Source of the DNA: CAYSCZ01 sp964429655
GTDB taxonomy: Bacteria; Bacteroidota; Bacteroidia; Cytophagales; Cyclobacteriaceae
DNA: 64,000 nucleotides
Reading direction: 5' to 3'
NCBI GenBank assembly: GCA_964429655.1
Contig: CAYSCZ010000009.1
Location: 1-64,000 of the forward strand
A program made the position numbers and the translations under genes. The notes under the pieces are model-generated. The model was not told the DNA's origin. It did no database searches and worked only from the letters and a program-made list of their open reading frames with translations. Within the stretch, counting starts at the first letter, position 1. The number at the start of each line of letters is the position of its first letter. This document shows, one piece after another, positions 36,347 to 44,763 of this stretch.

Positions 36347-37912
36347 ATGGATGCTATTATTTTTTCAGTTATCGGATTATTGATAGGTGCAGGTTTAGGC
36401 TTTGGCATCGACAGGGTACTGTTCAGGAAAAATTTAGAAAAAAAGAAAGAAGATGCTCAGGAACAATCCAAATTGTTAATTAAGGAAGCTGAGCTAAATG
36501 CAGAAAGCATTAAGAAAGACAAGATTCTTGAAGCAAAAGAAAAATTCCTGAAATTAAAGAGCGACTTTGAAGAAGAAACTTCAAAAAAGAAGAGCCTTTT
36601 AATCACCAATGAAAACAAGCTAAAACAAAGGGAAGCTAACCTATCTAAACAAATAGAACAATCTAAGAGGGTGGAGGCAGAGGCAGAGTCCATGAAAGAA
36701 AACCTTGAAGCTCAAATGGAAATAGTAAAGAAAAGGAGAGAGGAGCTTGAGAAAGTGACAAATCAACAAGTCACTAAATTAGAAAAGATCGCTTCACTCA
36801 CTGCCGAAGAAGCGCGCCAACAGCTAATTGAAACGCTGAAAGATGAAGCCAGAACAGAAGCCTCATCGCACATAAAGGACATCATTGAAGAAGCTAAGCT
36901 TACAGCCACTAAAGAAGCTAAAAAATTAGTTATTGAAACCATACAAAGAACTGCCACAGAGCATGCAATAGAAAACTGTGTATCGGTATTTAATATAGAA
37001 AGTGATGATGTTAAAGGTAAAATTATCGGAAGAGAAGGTAGAAATATTCGTGCATTGGAAGCAGCAACGGGCATAGAAATCATTGTAGATGATACACCTG
37101 AAGCTATCATTATATCCGGATTTGACCCGGTAAGAAGGGAAATAGCAAGGTTAAGCCTGCATCGATTAGTAACCGATGGACGTATACACCCTGCCCGTAT
37201 TGAGGAAGTTGTAGCAAAAACAACAAAAAATATTGAAGAAGAAATCGTAGAAACCGGAGAAAAAACCATAATCGATTTGGGTATTCATGGCCTACATCCT
37301 GAGTTGATCAAGCTGGTAGGAAGAATGCGATTTCGTTCTTCTTATGGTCAGAATCTTCTTCAGCACTCAAGAGAGGTCGCCAGATTATGCGCAACTTTAG
37401 CCTCAGAGTTTGGCCTTAATCCAAAACAGGCTAAAAGGGCTGGACTATTGCACGATATAGGCAAAGTATGGCCGGAGGAACCGGAAACTCCACACGCCAT
37501 CCTTGGTATGGAGCTGGCGAAGAAATACAAGGAACATAAAGATGTTTGCAATGCCATCGGTGCGCACCATGATGAGATTGAAATGACAAACTTAATCAGC
37601 CCCATCGTTCAGGCGTGCGATGCTATTTCCGGCTCCAGACCTGGCGCAAGAAGAGAAATTATGGAATCCTACCTGAAGCGGCTCAAAGATTTAGAAGCAC
37701 TTGCCCTAAACTTTGATGGTGTTAATAAATGCTATGCCATACAAGCTGGGAGGGAACTCCGTGTAATGGTTGATGCCAATAATGTTGATGACAAAACTGC
37801 CGGTGATATTTCATTCAAAATTTCTCAAAAGGTAGAGAAAGATATGCAATATCCCGGTCAGATCAAAGTAACTGTTATCAGGGAGACCAGGGCTATTAGC
37901 TACGCTAAATAG
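36347..37912 (+). CDS. rny: Ribonuclease Y
   Basis: Membrane-anchored endoribonuclease that starts mRNA decay. The 521-residue order is standard: one N-terminal membrane segment (IIFSVIGLLIGAGLGFGI), a long coiled coil to about residue 190, a KH domain (GKIIGREGRNIRALEAATGIEI) and an HD domain with LLHDIGKVWPEEPETPHA. It follows zapA on the same strand, though a start signal of its own is possible. Confidence 0.97.
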   Translation: MDAIIFSVIGLLIGAGLGFGIDRVLFRKNLEKKKEDAQEQSKLLIKEAELNAESIKKDKILEAKEKFLKLKSDFEEETSKKKSLLITNENKLKQREANLSKQIEQSKRVEAEAESMKENLEAQMEIVKKRREELEKVTNQQVTKLEKIASLTAEEARQQLIETLKDEARTEASSHIKDIIEEAKLTATKEAKKLVIETIQRTATEHAIENCVSVFNIESDDVKGKIIGREGRNIRALEAATGIEIIVDDTPEAIIISGFDPVRREIARLSLHRLVTDGRIHPARIEEVVAKTTKNIEEEIVETGEKTIIDLGIHGLHPELIKLVGRMRFRSSYGQNLLQHSREVARLCATLASEFGLNPKQAKRAGLLHDIGKVWPEEPETPHAILGMELAKKYKEHKDVCNAIGAHHDEIEMTNLISPIVQACDAISGSRPGARREIMESYLKRLKDLEALALNFDGVNKCYAIQAGRELRVMVDANNVDDKTAGDISFKISQKVEKDMQYPGQIKVTVIRETRAISYAK

Positions 37913-37916
37913 TTTT

Positions 37917-39623
37917 TTAGAACTTTGGATGCTTTATCCCCGGGAACTCTTTTTCAAAGAAAGCTCCATATTCTGAAATGGTCTTGCGCATTTCTTTGTG
38001 TAACATTAAAATACCAAAGAGATTGGGTATGGTCATTAAAGCGATGGTTATACCTGAAAGTGTCCAGATTATGGTCGTATCAACAAAGGATGCCATAAAG
38101 AATCCCATCACATAAACTATGCGATAATACAAAATTGATTTAGTCCCAAATAAGAATATCATGGCTCTATCCCCGTAATATGACCATGAAATCGCTGTAC
38201 TAAATGCAAAAAGTAATAAACCAATTGAAACAATATATTGTCCATAATCCCCGGCAAAGCTTTTTGTAAATGCGATGGTAGTCAAAGGCGCACTGTGCAC
38301 CAGTGACTTACCCTCGAATGTGTACGCTCCGAAAAAATCCTGAATAGATCCAGCCTCAACGGGTAGTGTTCCTGAATACATCTCGCCGTTATTTTTAACG
38401 ATGACGTCCTCAGCCAATGATCTGGCGTGTATTAAAGATACATCATCTTTTATTTTTCCATTTTCTATGATCAAATCCCCTGAAAAGAGACCAATGTCTT
38501 TTTTTCCAGCAAGAAACCGAAAAACGGATACTCTATCATCTTCATCATTTTGGCTGTAAACCTTATCTAAGACCACAATATCGGTCAGCTGAAAAGTGTT
38601 CTGGTGTTTATCATCCCAGACCCCGCTGGATAACAAAACTAATCCTGTTATAGAACATATTATAATGGTGTCAATAAATGGTTCCAAAATTGCGACCATA
38701 CCTTCAGAAAGAGGCTCATTAGCTTTAGCAGAAGCGTGAGCTATTGGTGCTGACCCCTGACCTGCCTCATTAGAGAAAAGTCCACGGTTCACCCCTCTAT
38801 TAAATGCAAATGAAAGTGTGGCGCCCAGGAAACCTCCTGTAGCTGCTGATCCTGTGAAAATATCTGAAAATATACTTATGAATGAAGGGATGATATTTTC
38901 AAAATTGTAAAAAATGACCCCCAAAGCACCCAGAAAATAAATTATAGCCATGGTTGGCACCAGCTTTTCAGTAACAGCAGCAATCCTTTTAATCCCTCCG
39001 ATAATCACAAAAGACAGTAAAAGAGCCAATATTGCTCCGGTAATTATATTATTGACCCCAAATGTTGCATATATGGAATTTGCTATGCTATTTATTTGAG
39101 GTAAATTACCTGTTCCAAAAGAAGATAGTACCGTGGCAACAGCAAATAAAGCAGCCATCCATTTCAAGTCTATCTTTTTACCAAATAACCTGAAATCTGC
39201 ATTTTTCATATAATACATCGGCCCGCCTGCCATGGTTCCATCCTCTGTTTTCTCCCGGTATTTATGGGATAGGGAAACCTCTACAAATTTTGTGCACATA
39301 CCTAAGGCAGCAGTAACCAACATCCAAAATAATGCTGCCGGCCCTCCCAAATGAATTGCAAAGGCCACGCCTGCAATGTTTCCGGTGCCTACCGTGCCGG
39401 AAAGTGCAGTTGCCAGGGCCTGAAAATGACTGGTATCTCCAGGTAAACCAGCCCTATCAAACTTCCCGGTAACAACTCTTATGGCATGTCGAAAAAACCT
39501 TATTTGAGGGAATTTTAAATACAGGGTAAAAAATAACCCTGTACCTAAAAGTAAGTAAACAAACCAATCCGAACCGCCAATATATCCATCTATTATTGAT
39601 AAAAAATCATTTAATTCTTGCAT
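37917..39623 (-). CDS. Sodium:alanine symporter (AGCS family) with extracytoplasmic insertion
   Basis: An 11- or more-helix sodium-coupled amino-acid carrier of 568 residues. Family signatures: GTVGTGNIAGVAFAIHLGGPAALFWM, the sodium-site region GTGNLPQ, and FSNEAGQGSAPIAHA. Members usually have about 450-490 residues; here an extra segment of roughly 110 residues (about 336-447, starting WDDKHQNTFQLTD and including KDIGLFSGDLIIENGKIKDD) interrupts the helices and would form a soluble domain outside the membrane. The substrate is probably alanine or glycine (family knowledge). Confidence 0.93.
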   Translation of the reverse strand: MQELNDFLSIIDGYIGGSDWFVYLLLGTGLFFTLYLKFPQIRFFRHAIRVVTGKFDRAGLPGDTSHFQALATALSGTVGTGNIAGVAFAIHLGGPAALFWMLVTAALGMCTKFVEVSLSHKYREKTEDGTMAGGPMYYMKNADFRLFGKKIDLKWMAALFAVATVLSSFGTGNLPQINSIANSIYATFGVNNIITGAILALLLSFVIIGGIKRIAAVTEKLVPTMAIIYFLGALGVIFYNFENIIPSFISIFSDIFTGSAATGGFLGATLSFAFNRGVNRGLFSNEAGQGSAPIAHASAKANEPLSEGMVAILEPFIDTIIICSITGLVLLSSGVWDDKHQNTFQLTDIVVLDKVYSQNDEDDRVSVFRFLAGKKDIGLFSGDLIIENGKIKDDVSLIHARSLAEDVIVKNNGEMYSGTLPVEAGSIQDFFGAYTFEGKSLVHSAPLTTIAFTKSFAGDYGQYIVSIGLLLFAFSTAISWSYYGDRAMIFLFGTKSILYYRIVYVMGFFMASFVDTTIIWTLSGITIALMTIPNLFGILMLHKEMRKTISEYGAFFEKEFPGIKHPKF

Positions 39624-39655
39624 TAATGTCTTATTCTAATTTTCGCTAAAAGAAA

Positions 39656-39663
39656 CAAAAATA
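39656..39663 (-). promoter_or_regulatory. TAnnTTTG promoter box upstream of the AGCS gene
   Basis: TATTTTTG on the minus strand lies 32 bases upstream of the start codon. No -33 partner at the expected spacing was seen. Confidence 0.4.
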
Positions 39664-39796
39664 TGAATTCAATTCAGTTAATAACTTTATTTATAAAATA
39701 ATCCCATGCTCATAATGATTTACCAGAAACATTCTGGATAATTTTAATTATTGATTTTAGGAATTTTTACTATTTTACCTTGTAAATTATTAGTTT

Positions 39797-40183
39797 ATGT
39801 CAGAAAGAGTTAGTGTCTCCTCAGGTGCGGAATGGGAAGAGGTTGTCGGTTATTCCAGGGCAGTTAGAATTGGTAATATCATAGAGGTGTCAGGCACAGT
39901 TGCCATTGAAAGAGATGAAGTCATAGGAAGGGATGATCCCTATGATCAGACAAAATGCATACTCAAGAAAATCCATAAAGCAATAACAGAAGTGGGTGGT
40001 AAATTATCCGATGTTATCAGAACAAGAATTTATGTGACAGACATCAATATGTGGAATGAAGTTGGCAGGGCCCATGGTGAATATTTTCATGATATTAAGC
40101 CTGCTACCAGCATGATTGCTGTAAAATCATTGGTGAGTCCGGAGTTTCTGGTTGAAATTGAAGCTACCGCAGTAGTTAGCTAA
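39797..40183 (+). CDS. RidA family protein
   Basis: A 128-residue YjgF/YER057c/UK114-fold protein; the family hydrolyses reactive enamines and imines formed by PLP enzymes. The end of the domain fits: ELSDVIRTRIYVTDI-like KLSDVIRTRIYVTDINMWNEVGRAHGEYF and PATSMIAVKSLVSPEFLVEIEATAV. This copy has Arg in the VIRTRIYV stretch, where the catalytic Arg of active RidA proteins sits further on; it may belong to one of the Rid1-7 subgroups rather than archetypal RidA. Alone, convergent with rarA. Confidence 0.88.
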   Translation: MSERVSVSSGAEWEEVVGYSRAVRIGNIIEVSGTVAIERDEVIGRDDPYDQTKCILKKIHKAITEVGGKLSDVIRTRIYVTDINMWNEVGRAHGEYFHDIKPATSMIAVKSLVSPEFLVEIEATAVVS

Positions 40184-40191
40184 CCTTTGAA

Positions 40192-41463
40192 TTAATAGCC
40201 ATATTTATCGCTCCAAATTTTTTTCAGATACTTTCTCATTTCCTGTTCCCTTGGATTATCGGAAGGTTCATACAATTTAGTGCCCTTCAAGTCCTTTGGA
40301 AAAAATTCCATATCAACAAATCCTCCTTCATAATTATGAGCATATTTATAGCCTTTACCATAATCTAAACCTTTCATCATACTGGTTGGGGCATTCCGAA
40401 TAGATAGTGGGATAGGTAGATTTCCAGAATCGCGTACTAATTTATTGGCTGCTTTTATGGCTTTATATGAAGCGTTGCTCTTTGGGGAACATGCCAGGTA
40501 GACTGTACATTGAGAAAGTATTATTTCAGATTCAGGGTGCCCAATCACATTAACAGCCTGAAAAGTATTGTTCGCCATGACCAATGCAGTTGGATTGGCA
40601 TTGCCGATATCTTCTGAGGCAAGAATAAGTAGTCTTCTTGCAATAAACTTCAAATCCTCTCCCCCCTGTATCATTCTGGCAAGATAATAAACTGCGGCAT
40701 TTGGATCACTGCCTCTTACTGACTTTATAAAAGCGGAAATAATGTCATAATGCATTTCCCCTTTTTTATCATAATTGGCAACTTTCTGCTGGGCAACATC
40801 AAATATCGTCTTTGCATCAATTTTGATAAAATCAGAATTCCCAAACTTATCAACTGCCATTTCCAGTATGTTTAAAAGCTTTCTCCCATCCCCGTCAGCG
40901 ATGGCAAATAGTGCTTCTTCATCTGTAATTTCAATATTCATTTTATTCAGCACTGTGTCTTTCTTTAATGAATTTTTCAATATTTTGTCAAGATCCTCAT
41001 TCATAAGTTTTTTGAGTGTGTAAACCTGACATCTGGAAAGAAGTGCCGAATTAACCTCAAAACCGGGATTTTCGGTAGTCGCTCCAATCAATGTAATTCT
41101 ACCTTTTTCTACAGCACCTAATAATGCATCCTGTTGGCCCCTGTTAAACCTATGGATTTCATCAATAAATAATATTTGATTTGAATAGGTGCCAATCTTA
41201 TTTATCACCGCTCGTACCTCTTTTACGCCTGCATCTATTGCACTTAATTGATTAAAGCTTGCCTTAGATTCCTGTGCTATAATATTAGCAACAGTAGTTT
41301 TGCCAATTCCTGGAGGTCCCCAAAGTATCATGGATGGAACATTTCCAGATGCTATGGCCTTGTTTAATGGACATTTTTCACAGAATAGGTGCCCTTGTCC
41401 AACCAGATCAGCCAGTTTTTTGGGCCTCATTCGCTCGGCAAGTGGGATCTTATGATCAAACAT
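40192..41463 (-). CDS. rarA: Replication-associated recombination protein A
   Basis: AAA+ ATPase of the RarA/MgsA/WRNIP1 family that acts at stalled replication forks. The 423-residue protein starts PLAERMRPKKLADLVGQGHLF and has Walker A GPPGIGKTTV, Walker B LFIDEIHRFNRGQQDALL, the sensor GATTENPGFEVNSALLSRCQV, and the C-terminal RarA-specific domain (RGSDPNAAVYYLARMIQGGED). Convergent with the RidA gene, nine bases apart. Confidence 0.96.
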   Translation of the reverse strand: MFDHKIPLAERMRPKKLADLVGQGHLFCEKCPLNKAIASGNVPSMILWGPPGIGKTTVANIIAQESKASFNQLSAIDAGVKEVRAVINKIGTYSNQILFIDEIHRFNRGQQDALLGAVEKGRITLIGATTENPGFEVNSALLSRCQVYTLKKLMNEDLDKILKNSLKKDTVLNKMNIEITDEEALFAIADGDGRKLLNILEMAVDKFGNSDFIKIDAKTIFDVAQQKVANYDKKGEMHYDIISAFIKSVRGSDPNAAVYYLARMIQGGEDLKFIARRLLILASEDIGNANPTALVMANNTFQAVNVIGHPESEIILSQCTVYLACSPKSNASYKAIKAANKLVRDSGNLPIPLSIRNAPTSMMKGLDYGKGYKYAHNYEGGFVDMEFFPKDLKGTKLYEPSDNPREQEMRKYLKKIWSDKYGY

Positions 41464-41599
41464 ACCCTAATTTAATAACTTCCATCAGTCTATAAGCCTG
41501 CTTTTCACTCCTTCGAAAATGATAATGGCAGAAATGGTAATAATTATGTCAGATTTATCAATACGGGGATGCGTTCTTTTACATAAAATATTTTTTGTT

Positions 41600-41800
41600 A
41601 TGAACCACTTAATTTGGTACAATGCTTCACTTGAGGAATACGCTATGGGAAGCATTCAGGATTTTAAGAAAGAAAAAGAAAAAACAGGTCATAGTTATAC
41701 TATTTTGTATAAGTTTGATCAACCAAATCACTCGGTTGCCCAAAAAATTATCGTTCAATTAAATACTGCCCACAAAGAAAAATTCATTACCGCTGCATAA
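41600..41800 (+). CDS. Small hypothetical protein
   Basis: Not recognised. The best start is the ATG at 41600, giving 66 residues beginning MNHLIWYNASLEEYAMGS; the frame is open up to 41519 but that part is low-complexity and unconvincing. The product is soluble, basic and probably cytoplasmic (FKKEKEKTGHSYTILYKFDQPNHSVAQKIIVQLN). It is divergent from rarA and convergent with the J-domain gene. Confidence 0.5.
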   Translation: MNHLIWYNASLEEYAMGSIQDFKKEKEKTGHSYTILYKFDQPNHSVAQKIIVQLNTAHKEKFITAA

Positions 41801-41802
41801 TT

Positions 41803-42567
41803 TCAATAAGAAAAATAAAGGATAACCTGAATAATAAACCCGATAATTGAGGTAAGTGACAGGGTAAGTTTTACATCACTGCTAGATGTATAAAAGAAAA
41901 CTGCAAGAATTATTATCATAACAACGGATAAAAACTTATTAATGGTATAGAAATTAGATATTGGTTTTATCTCCCTTTCCTCAAGATTGATCGATATAAT
42001 TTTATTCCATATGGCTGTTCGTGAAACAGTTATTTGTTTATTCAGACGGTCATATTCTATTAATCCAGCATCAAATCGTAAAGTAACATTCGAAAATTCA
42101 ATGTCATCGAAAGTATGATATTTTATACCCCCAACATTTTCATAAACCTTATCAACAGTTAATATATTGATGCTTTCTTGTTGCTTTGGTAGCGTGAGAT
42201 CTATTAAAAATAGAATGTTTATTAAAATGATAAAAAATGAGCTGTAAGTATAGTGCTTTAATAATTTTTCCATCAGCTGTATTTGCATCTTTTGTTCGGC
42301 CTGATATTTTCTCCATGCATACTTTCTAGCTTTATTTCTCCATTCTTCTTCTAAATTGTCTCCAATAATCCACTCTTTTTCTTTTATTGGCGATTCAACA
42401 AGATAATGATAGGCCTCATTTACTTCAAGAAATTTCTCTTTAGCATCAGGAGATTTATTTATGTCCGGATGGTATTTTTTTGATAAACTCCGATAAGCTT
42501 TTTTAATATCACTGTCTGTTGCTTGTGAAGACAAACCCAGGACTGCTAAATACTTTTCTACAGACAA
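41803..42567 (-). CDS. J-domain membrane protein
   Basis: An N-terminal J domain of about 65 residues with the HPD motif (SLSKKYHPDINKSPDAKEKFLEVNEAY) stimulates the ATPase of a DnaK-type partner. The rest is unlike DnaJ: three or so hydrophobic segments (SFFIILINILFLIDLTL, FLSVVMIIILAVFFY, LTLSLTSIIGFIIQVILYF) and a segment between the first two that should face the periplasm. It probably recruits DnaK to the membrane. Eleven bases separate it from the aldolase gene upstream. Confidence 0.85.
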   Translation of the reverse strand: MSVEKYLAVLGLSSQATDSDIKKAYRSLSKKYHPDINKSPDAKEKFLEVNEAYHYLVESPIKEKEWIIGDNLEEEWRNKARKYAWRKYQAEQKMQIQLMEKLLKHYTYSSFFIILINILFLIDLTLPKQQESINILTVDKVYENVGGIKYHTFDDIEFSNVTLRFDAGLIEYDRLNKQITVSRTAIWNKIISINLEEREIKPISNFYTINKFLSVVMIIILAVFFYTSSSDVKLTLSLTSIIGFIIQVILYFSY

Positions 42568-42578
42568 ATTATAATTCT

Positions 42579-43598
42579 TTAAAACTTAATTTTTTTTAGT
42601 CGTTCACGAAACTCAATGATCATATCATCATCAATGCCTAAATAGGTAACAAACCTGAAATGATCTTTACCAAAAGGTACCCCCAATACCCCCTGATTTG
42701 TAAACCTCTGTAAAAAGTTGCCACTTATCTTATGATTGACCCTTATAATTACGATGTTCGTATCAACGGGGAGCAGCTCTTCCACAAAATTTAATGTGCT
42801 AAATATTTCACTGATATTTTTTGCCCGTTGGTGATCTTCTGTTAATCTATTTACATGGTTGTCCAAGGCATAAGTACATGCCGCTGCCAAATAGCCTGCC
42901 TGACGCATGCCTCCACCCAGAACTTTACGGATTCGCTTTGCTTTTTTAATGATAGAATTATCACCAATTAACACTGATCCAACGGGAGCTCCTAATCCTT
43001 TGGAAAAACAAACAGATATGGTATCAAAGTAATTTCCCCATTCATAAGGTTTTTCATTGGTTTCTACTAATGCATTAAATAGCCGTGCCCCATCCAAATG
43101 AAGTTTTAGATCATTTGCCCTACAGAATTTGCTGATTTCTCTTGCATCCTTAAGTGTATAGTATGAACCTCCCCCTTTGTTAACAGTATTTTCAATCGAC
43201 ACCAATGATGTTTTTGGAAAATGAATGTTGTCTGCATTTATATTTTCTTCAATTTGATCAACGTTTACTCTTCCTCGGTCCCCATCCACTAACCGGACGG
43301 AAACAAGGGAATTGTAAGCCAACCCACCCCCTTCATAATTATAAATATGTGATCTTTTATCGCATATCACTTCATCCTGAGGTTCAGTTAAAGCGCGAAT
43401 AGCAATTTGATTGGTCATTGTTCCTGAAGGGCAGAATAATGCTGCGTCTTTTCCAAATAGTCTCGCAACTTTTTCTTGAAGTGTATTTACCGTGGGGTCA
43501 TCATCAAATACATCATCACCAACCGTTGCTGAAAACATTGCCTCCAACATTTCTGGTGTGGGTTTCGTGAGGGTATCGCTTCTTAAATCAATTGTCAT
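42579..43598 (-). CDS. Low-specificity L-threonine aldolase
   Basis: A PLP enzyme that splits L-threonine and L-allo-threonine to glycine and acetaldehyde. The 339-residue protein has the N-terminal MTIDLRSDTLTKPTPEML, DDVFDDDPTVNTLQEKVARLFGKDAALF, LHLDGARLFNALVE and the PLP lysine in SVCFSKGLGAPVGSVL. It is probably cotranscribed with the J-domain gene. Confidence 0.95.
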   Translation of the reverse strand: MTIDLRSDTLTKPTPEMLEAMFSATVGDDVFDDDPTVNTLQEKVARLFGKDAALFCPSGTMTNQIAIRALTEPQDEVICDKRSHIYNYEGGGLAYNSLVSVRLVDGDRGRVNVDQIEENINADNIHFPKTSLVSIENTVNKGGGSYYTLKDAREISKFCRANDLKLHLDGARLFNALVETNEKPYEWGNYFDTISVCFSKGLGAPVGSVLIGDNSIIKKAKRIRKVLGGGMRQAGYLAAACTYALDNHVNRLTEDHQRAKNISEIFSTLNFVEELLPVDTNIVIIRVNHKISGNFLQRFTNQGVLGVPFGKDHFRFVTYLGIDDDMIIEFRERLKKIKF

Positions 43599-43716
43599 AA
43601 TTTAAATATAATGCTGTTAAGGAATTTAGAAGGAACGAAGCTTTCAAACTAAGGTAAGTATCTAGGCACATTCAACGACAATTTCAGTTTAAACTTCGTA
43701 CTTCAATAAATTGAAA

Positions 43717-43724
43717 TATATTTG
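43717..43724 (+). promoter_or_regulatory. TAnnTTTG promoter box of the epimerase-CBS / DAHP-synthase-like operon
   Basis: TATATTTG is an exact -7 box 31 bases before the first ATG of the operon, implying a leader of about 25 bases. The -33 side shows only a T-rich stretch, with no clean TTTG at 19-20 bases. Confidence 0.45.
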
Positions 43725-43755
43725 TTAGCAATCCTAAGATTGTACTGAACCTTAA

Positions 43756-44763
43756 ATGAAAATATCCGCTTCCATCTATTCGAGTAAAGACAGGTCGTTG
43801 AAAGAGCTGGTTAGGGAATTAGATGAATGCCACATCGATTATTTCCATATAGATTGCAACGATGAACCTGTCGTATTTGAAGATATCAAAGCCATTAGGG
43901 GACACAGTAAGACACCGATAGACATTCATTTAATTACATCCAAACCGGAACAATATTTCGAAGCCATTAACAAACACAAAATCGAAAAGGTTACTTTTCA
44001 GTACGAAAACTTAGAATATGGCTATGAATTACCCGGCACTCTGGAAGGAGAGGTCGGTTTAGCCATCGTTTCTGATACCCCTGTGGAAGTATTTGCCAAA
44101 TACCAGGACGTCTGCGACTTTATCCTTATTATGACAACAACTCCGGGGCAAAGCGGAGGTAAATTCCAAAAAGAAAATTTTAAAAAGATAAGGAAATTCC
44201 GAAGCTTATTTCCGGATAAAAAAATCCATGTAGACGGTGGCGTAAATGATGAAGTGGGCTTTCTCTTAAGATTGTTAGGGGTGAATACTGTGGTTTCCGG
44301 ATCTTATCTGGTAAATCACCGCTCCATAGGAATGGCCCTCTTACATTTGAAATCCTCAATTATTGACTCCAAGTACAAGATCAAAGATTTTATGATAGAC
44401 CTGGAGGATTCACCCATAACTGATGAGCGAAATATAAATGTAAAAAAAGTAATACGTCAGGTTGAGGATTATGGGTTAGGCTTTACTGTAATTGTTGATA
44501 GAGAAAAAAAACTAAAAGGGATTTCCAGCTCTGCTGATATAAGAAAAGGCCTGTTAAAAAATCTAAATGATTTTAATAAAATGTCTTTAAAAGATATAAC
44601 CAATTACAATCCGATTTCTATTAATGAAGAAGCCACCATCTCAGAAATGCTGGCCCTTATAAAATCTAAAAGTTTTCCAATAAATTATTTTCCTGTGGTG
44701 GATAATGAAAATTATTTAAAAGGATCACTATCCTTTTGGAATCTTATAAGAAGTGAATCATGA
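43756..44763 (+). CDS. Ribulose-phosphate-3-epimerase-like barrel fused to a CBS pair
   Basis: Residues about 1-205 follow ribulose-phosphate 3-epimerase. All four metal positions are kept: H31 and D33 in FHID, H58 in DIHL, D160 in HVDGG; the phosphate loops appear as TPGQSGGKF and VSGSYLVNH. The usual MDG after HID is CND, so it is a divergent member. Residues about 208-335 are two CBS domains (IKDFMI..., VIVDREKKLKGISSSADIRKGL, ITNYNPISINEEATISEMLALI) that look like those of arabinose-5-phosphate isomerase KdsD. Ordinary epimerases have no CBS domains. The fusion suggests sugar-phosphate isomerisation under ligand control for the genes behind it. Its stop overlaps the next ATG. Confidence 0.85.
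   Translation: MKISASIYSSKDRSLKELVRELDECHIDYFHIDCNDEPVVFEDIKAIRGHSKTPIDIHLITSKPEQYFEAINKHKIEKVTFQYENLEYGYELPGTLEGEVGLAIVSDTPVEVFAKYQDVCDFILIMTTTPGQSGGKFQKENFKKIRKFRSLFPDKKIHVDGGVNDEVGFLLRLLGVNTVVSGSYLVNHRSIGMALLHLKSSIIDSKYKIKDFMIDLEDSPITDERNINVKKVIRQVEDYGLGFTVIVDREKKLKGISSSADIRKGLLKNLNDFNKMSLKDITNYNPISINEEATISEMLALIKSKSFPINYFPVVDNENYLKGSLSFWNLIRSES

Noticed and set aside
36763..37269. 168-residue minus-strand frame inside rny
   Set aside because: It is the antisense of a well-conserved ribonuclease Y gene and has no recognisable motif; it is a shadow frame.
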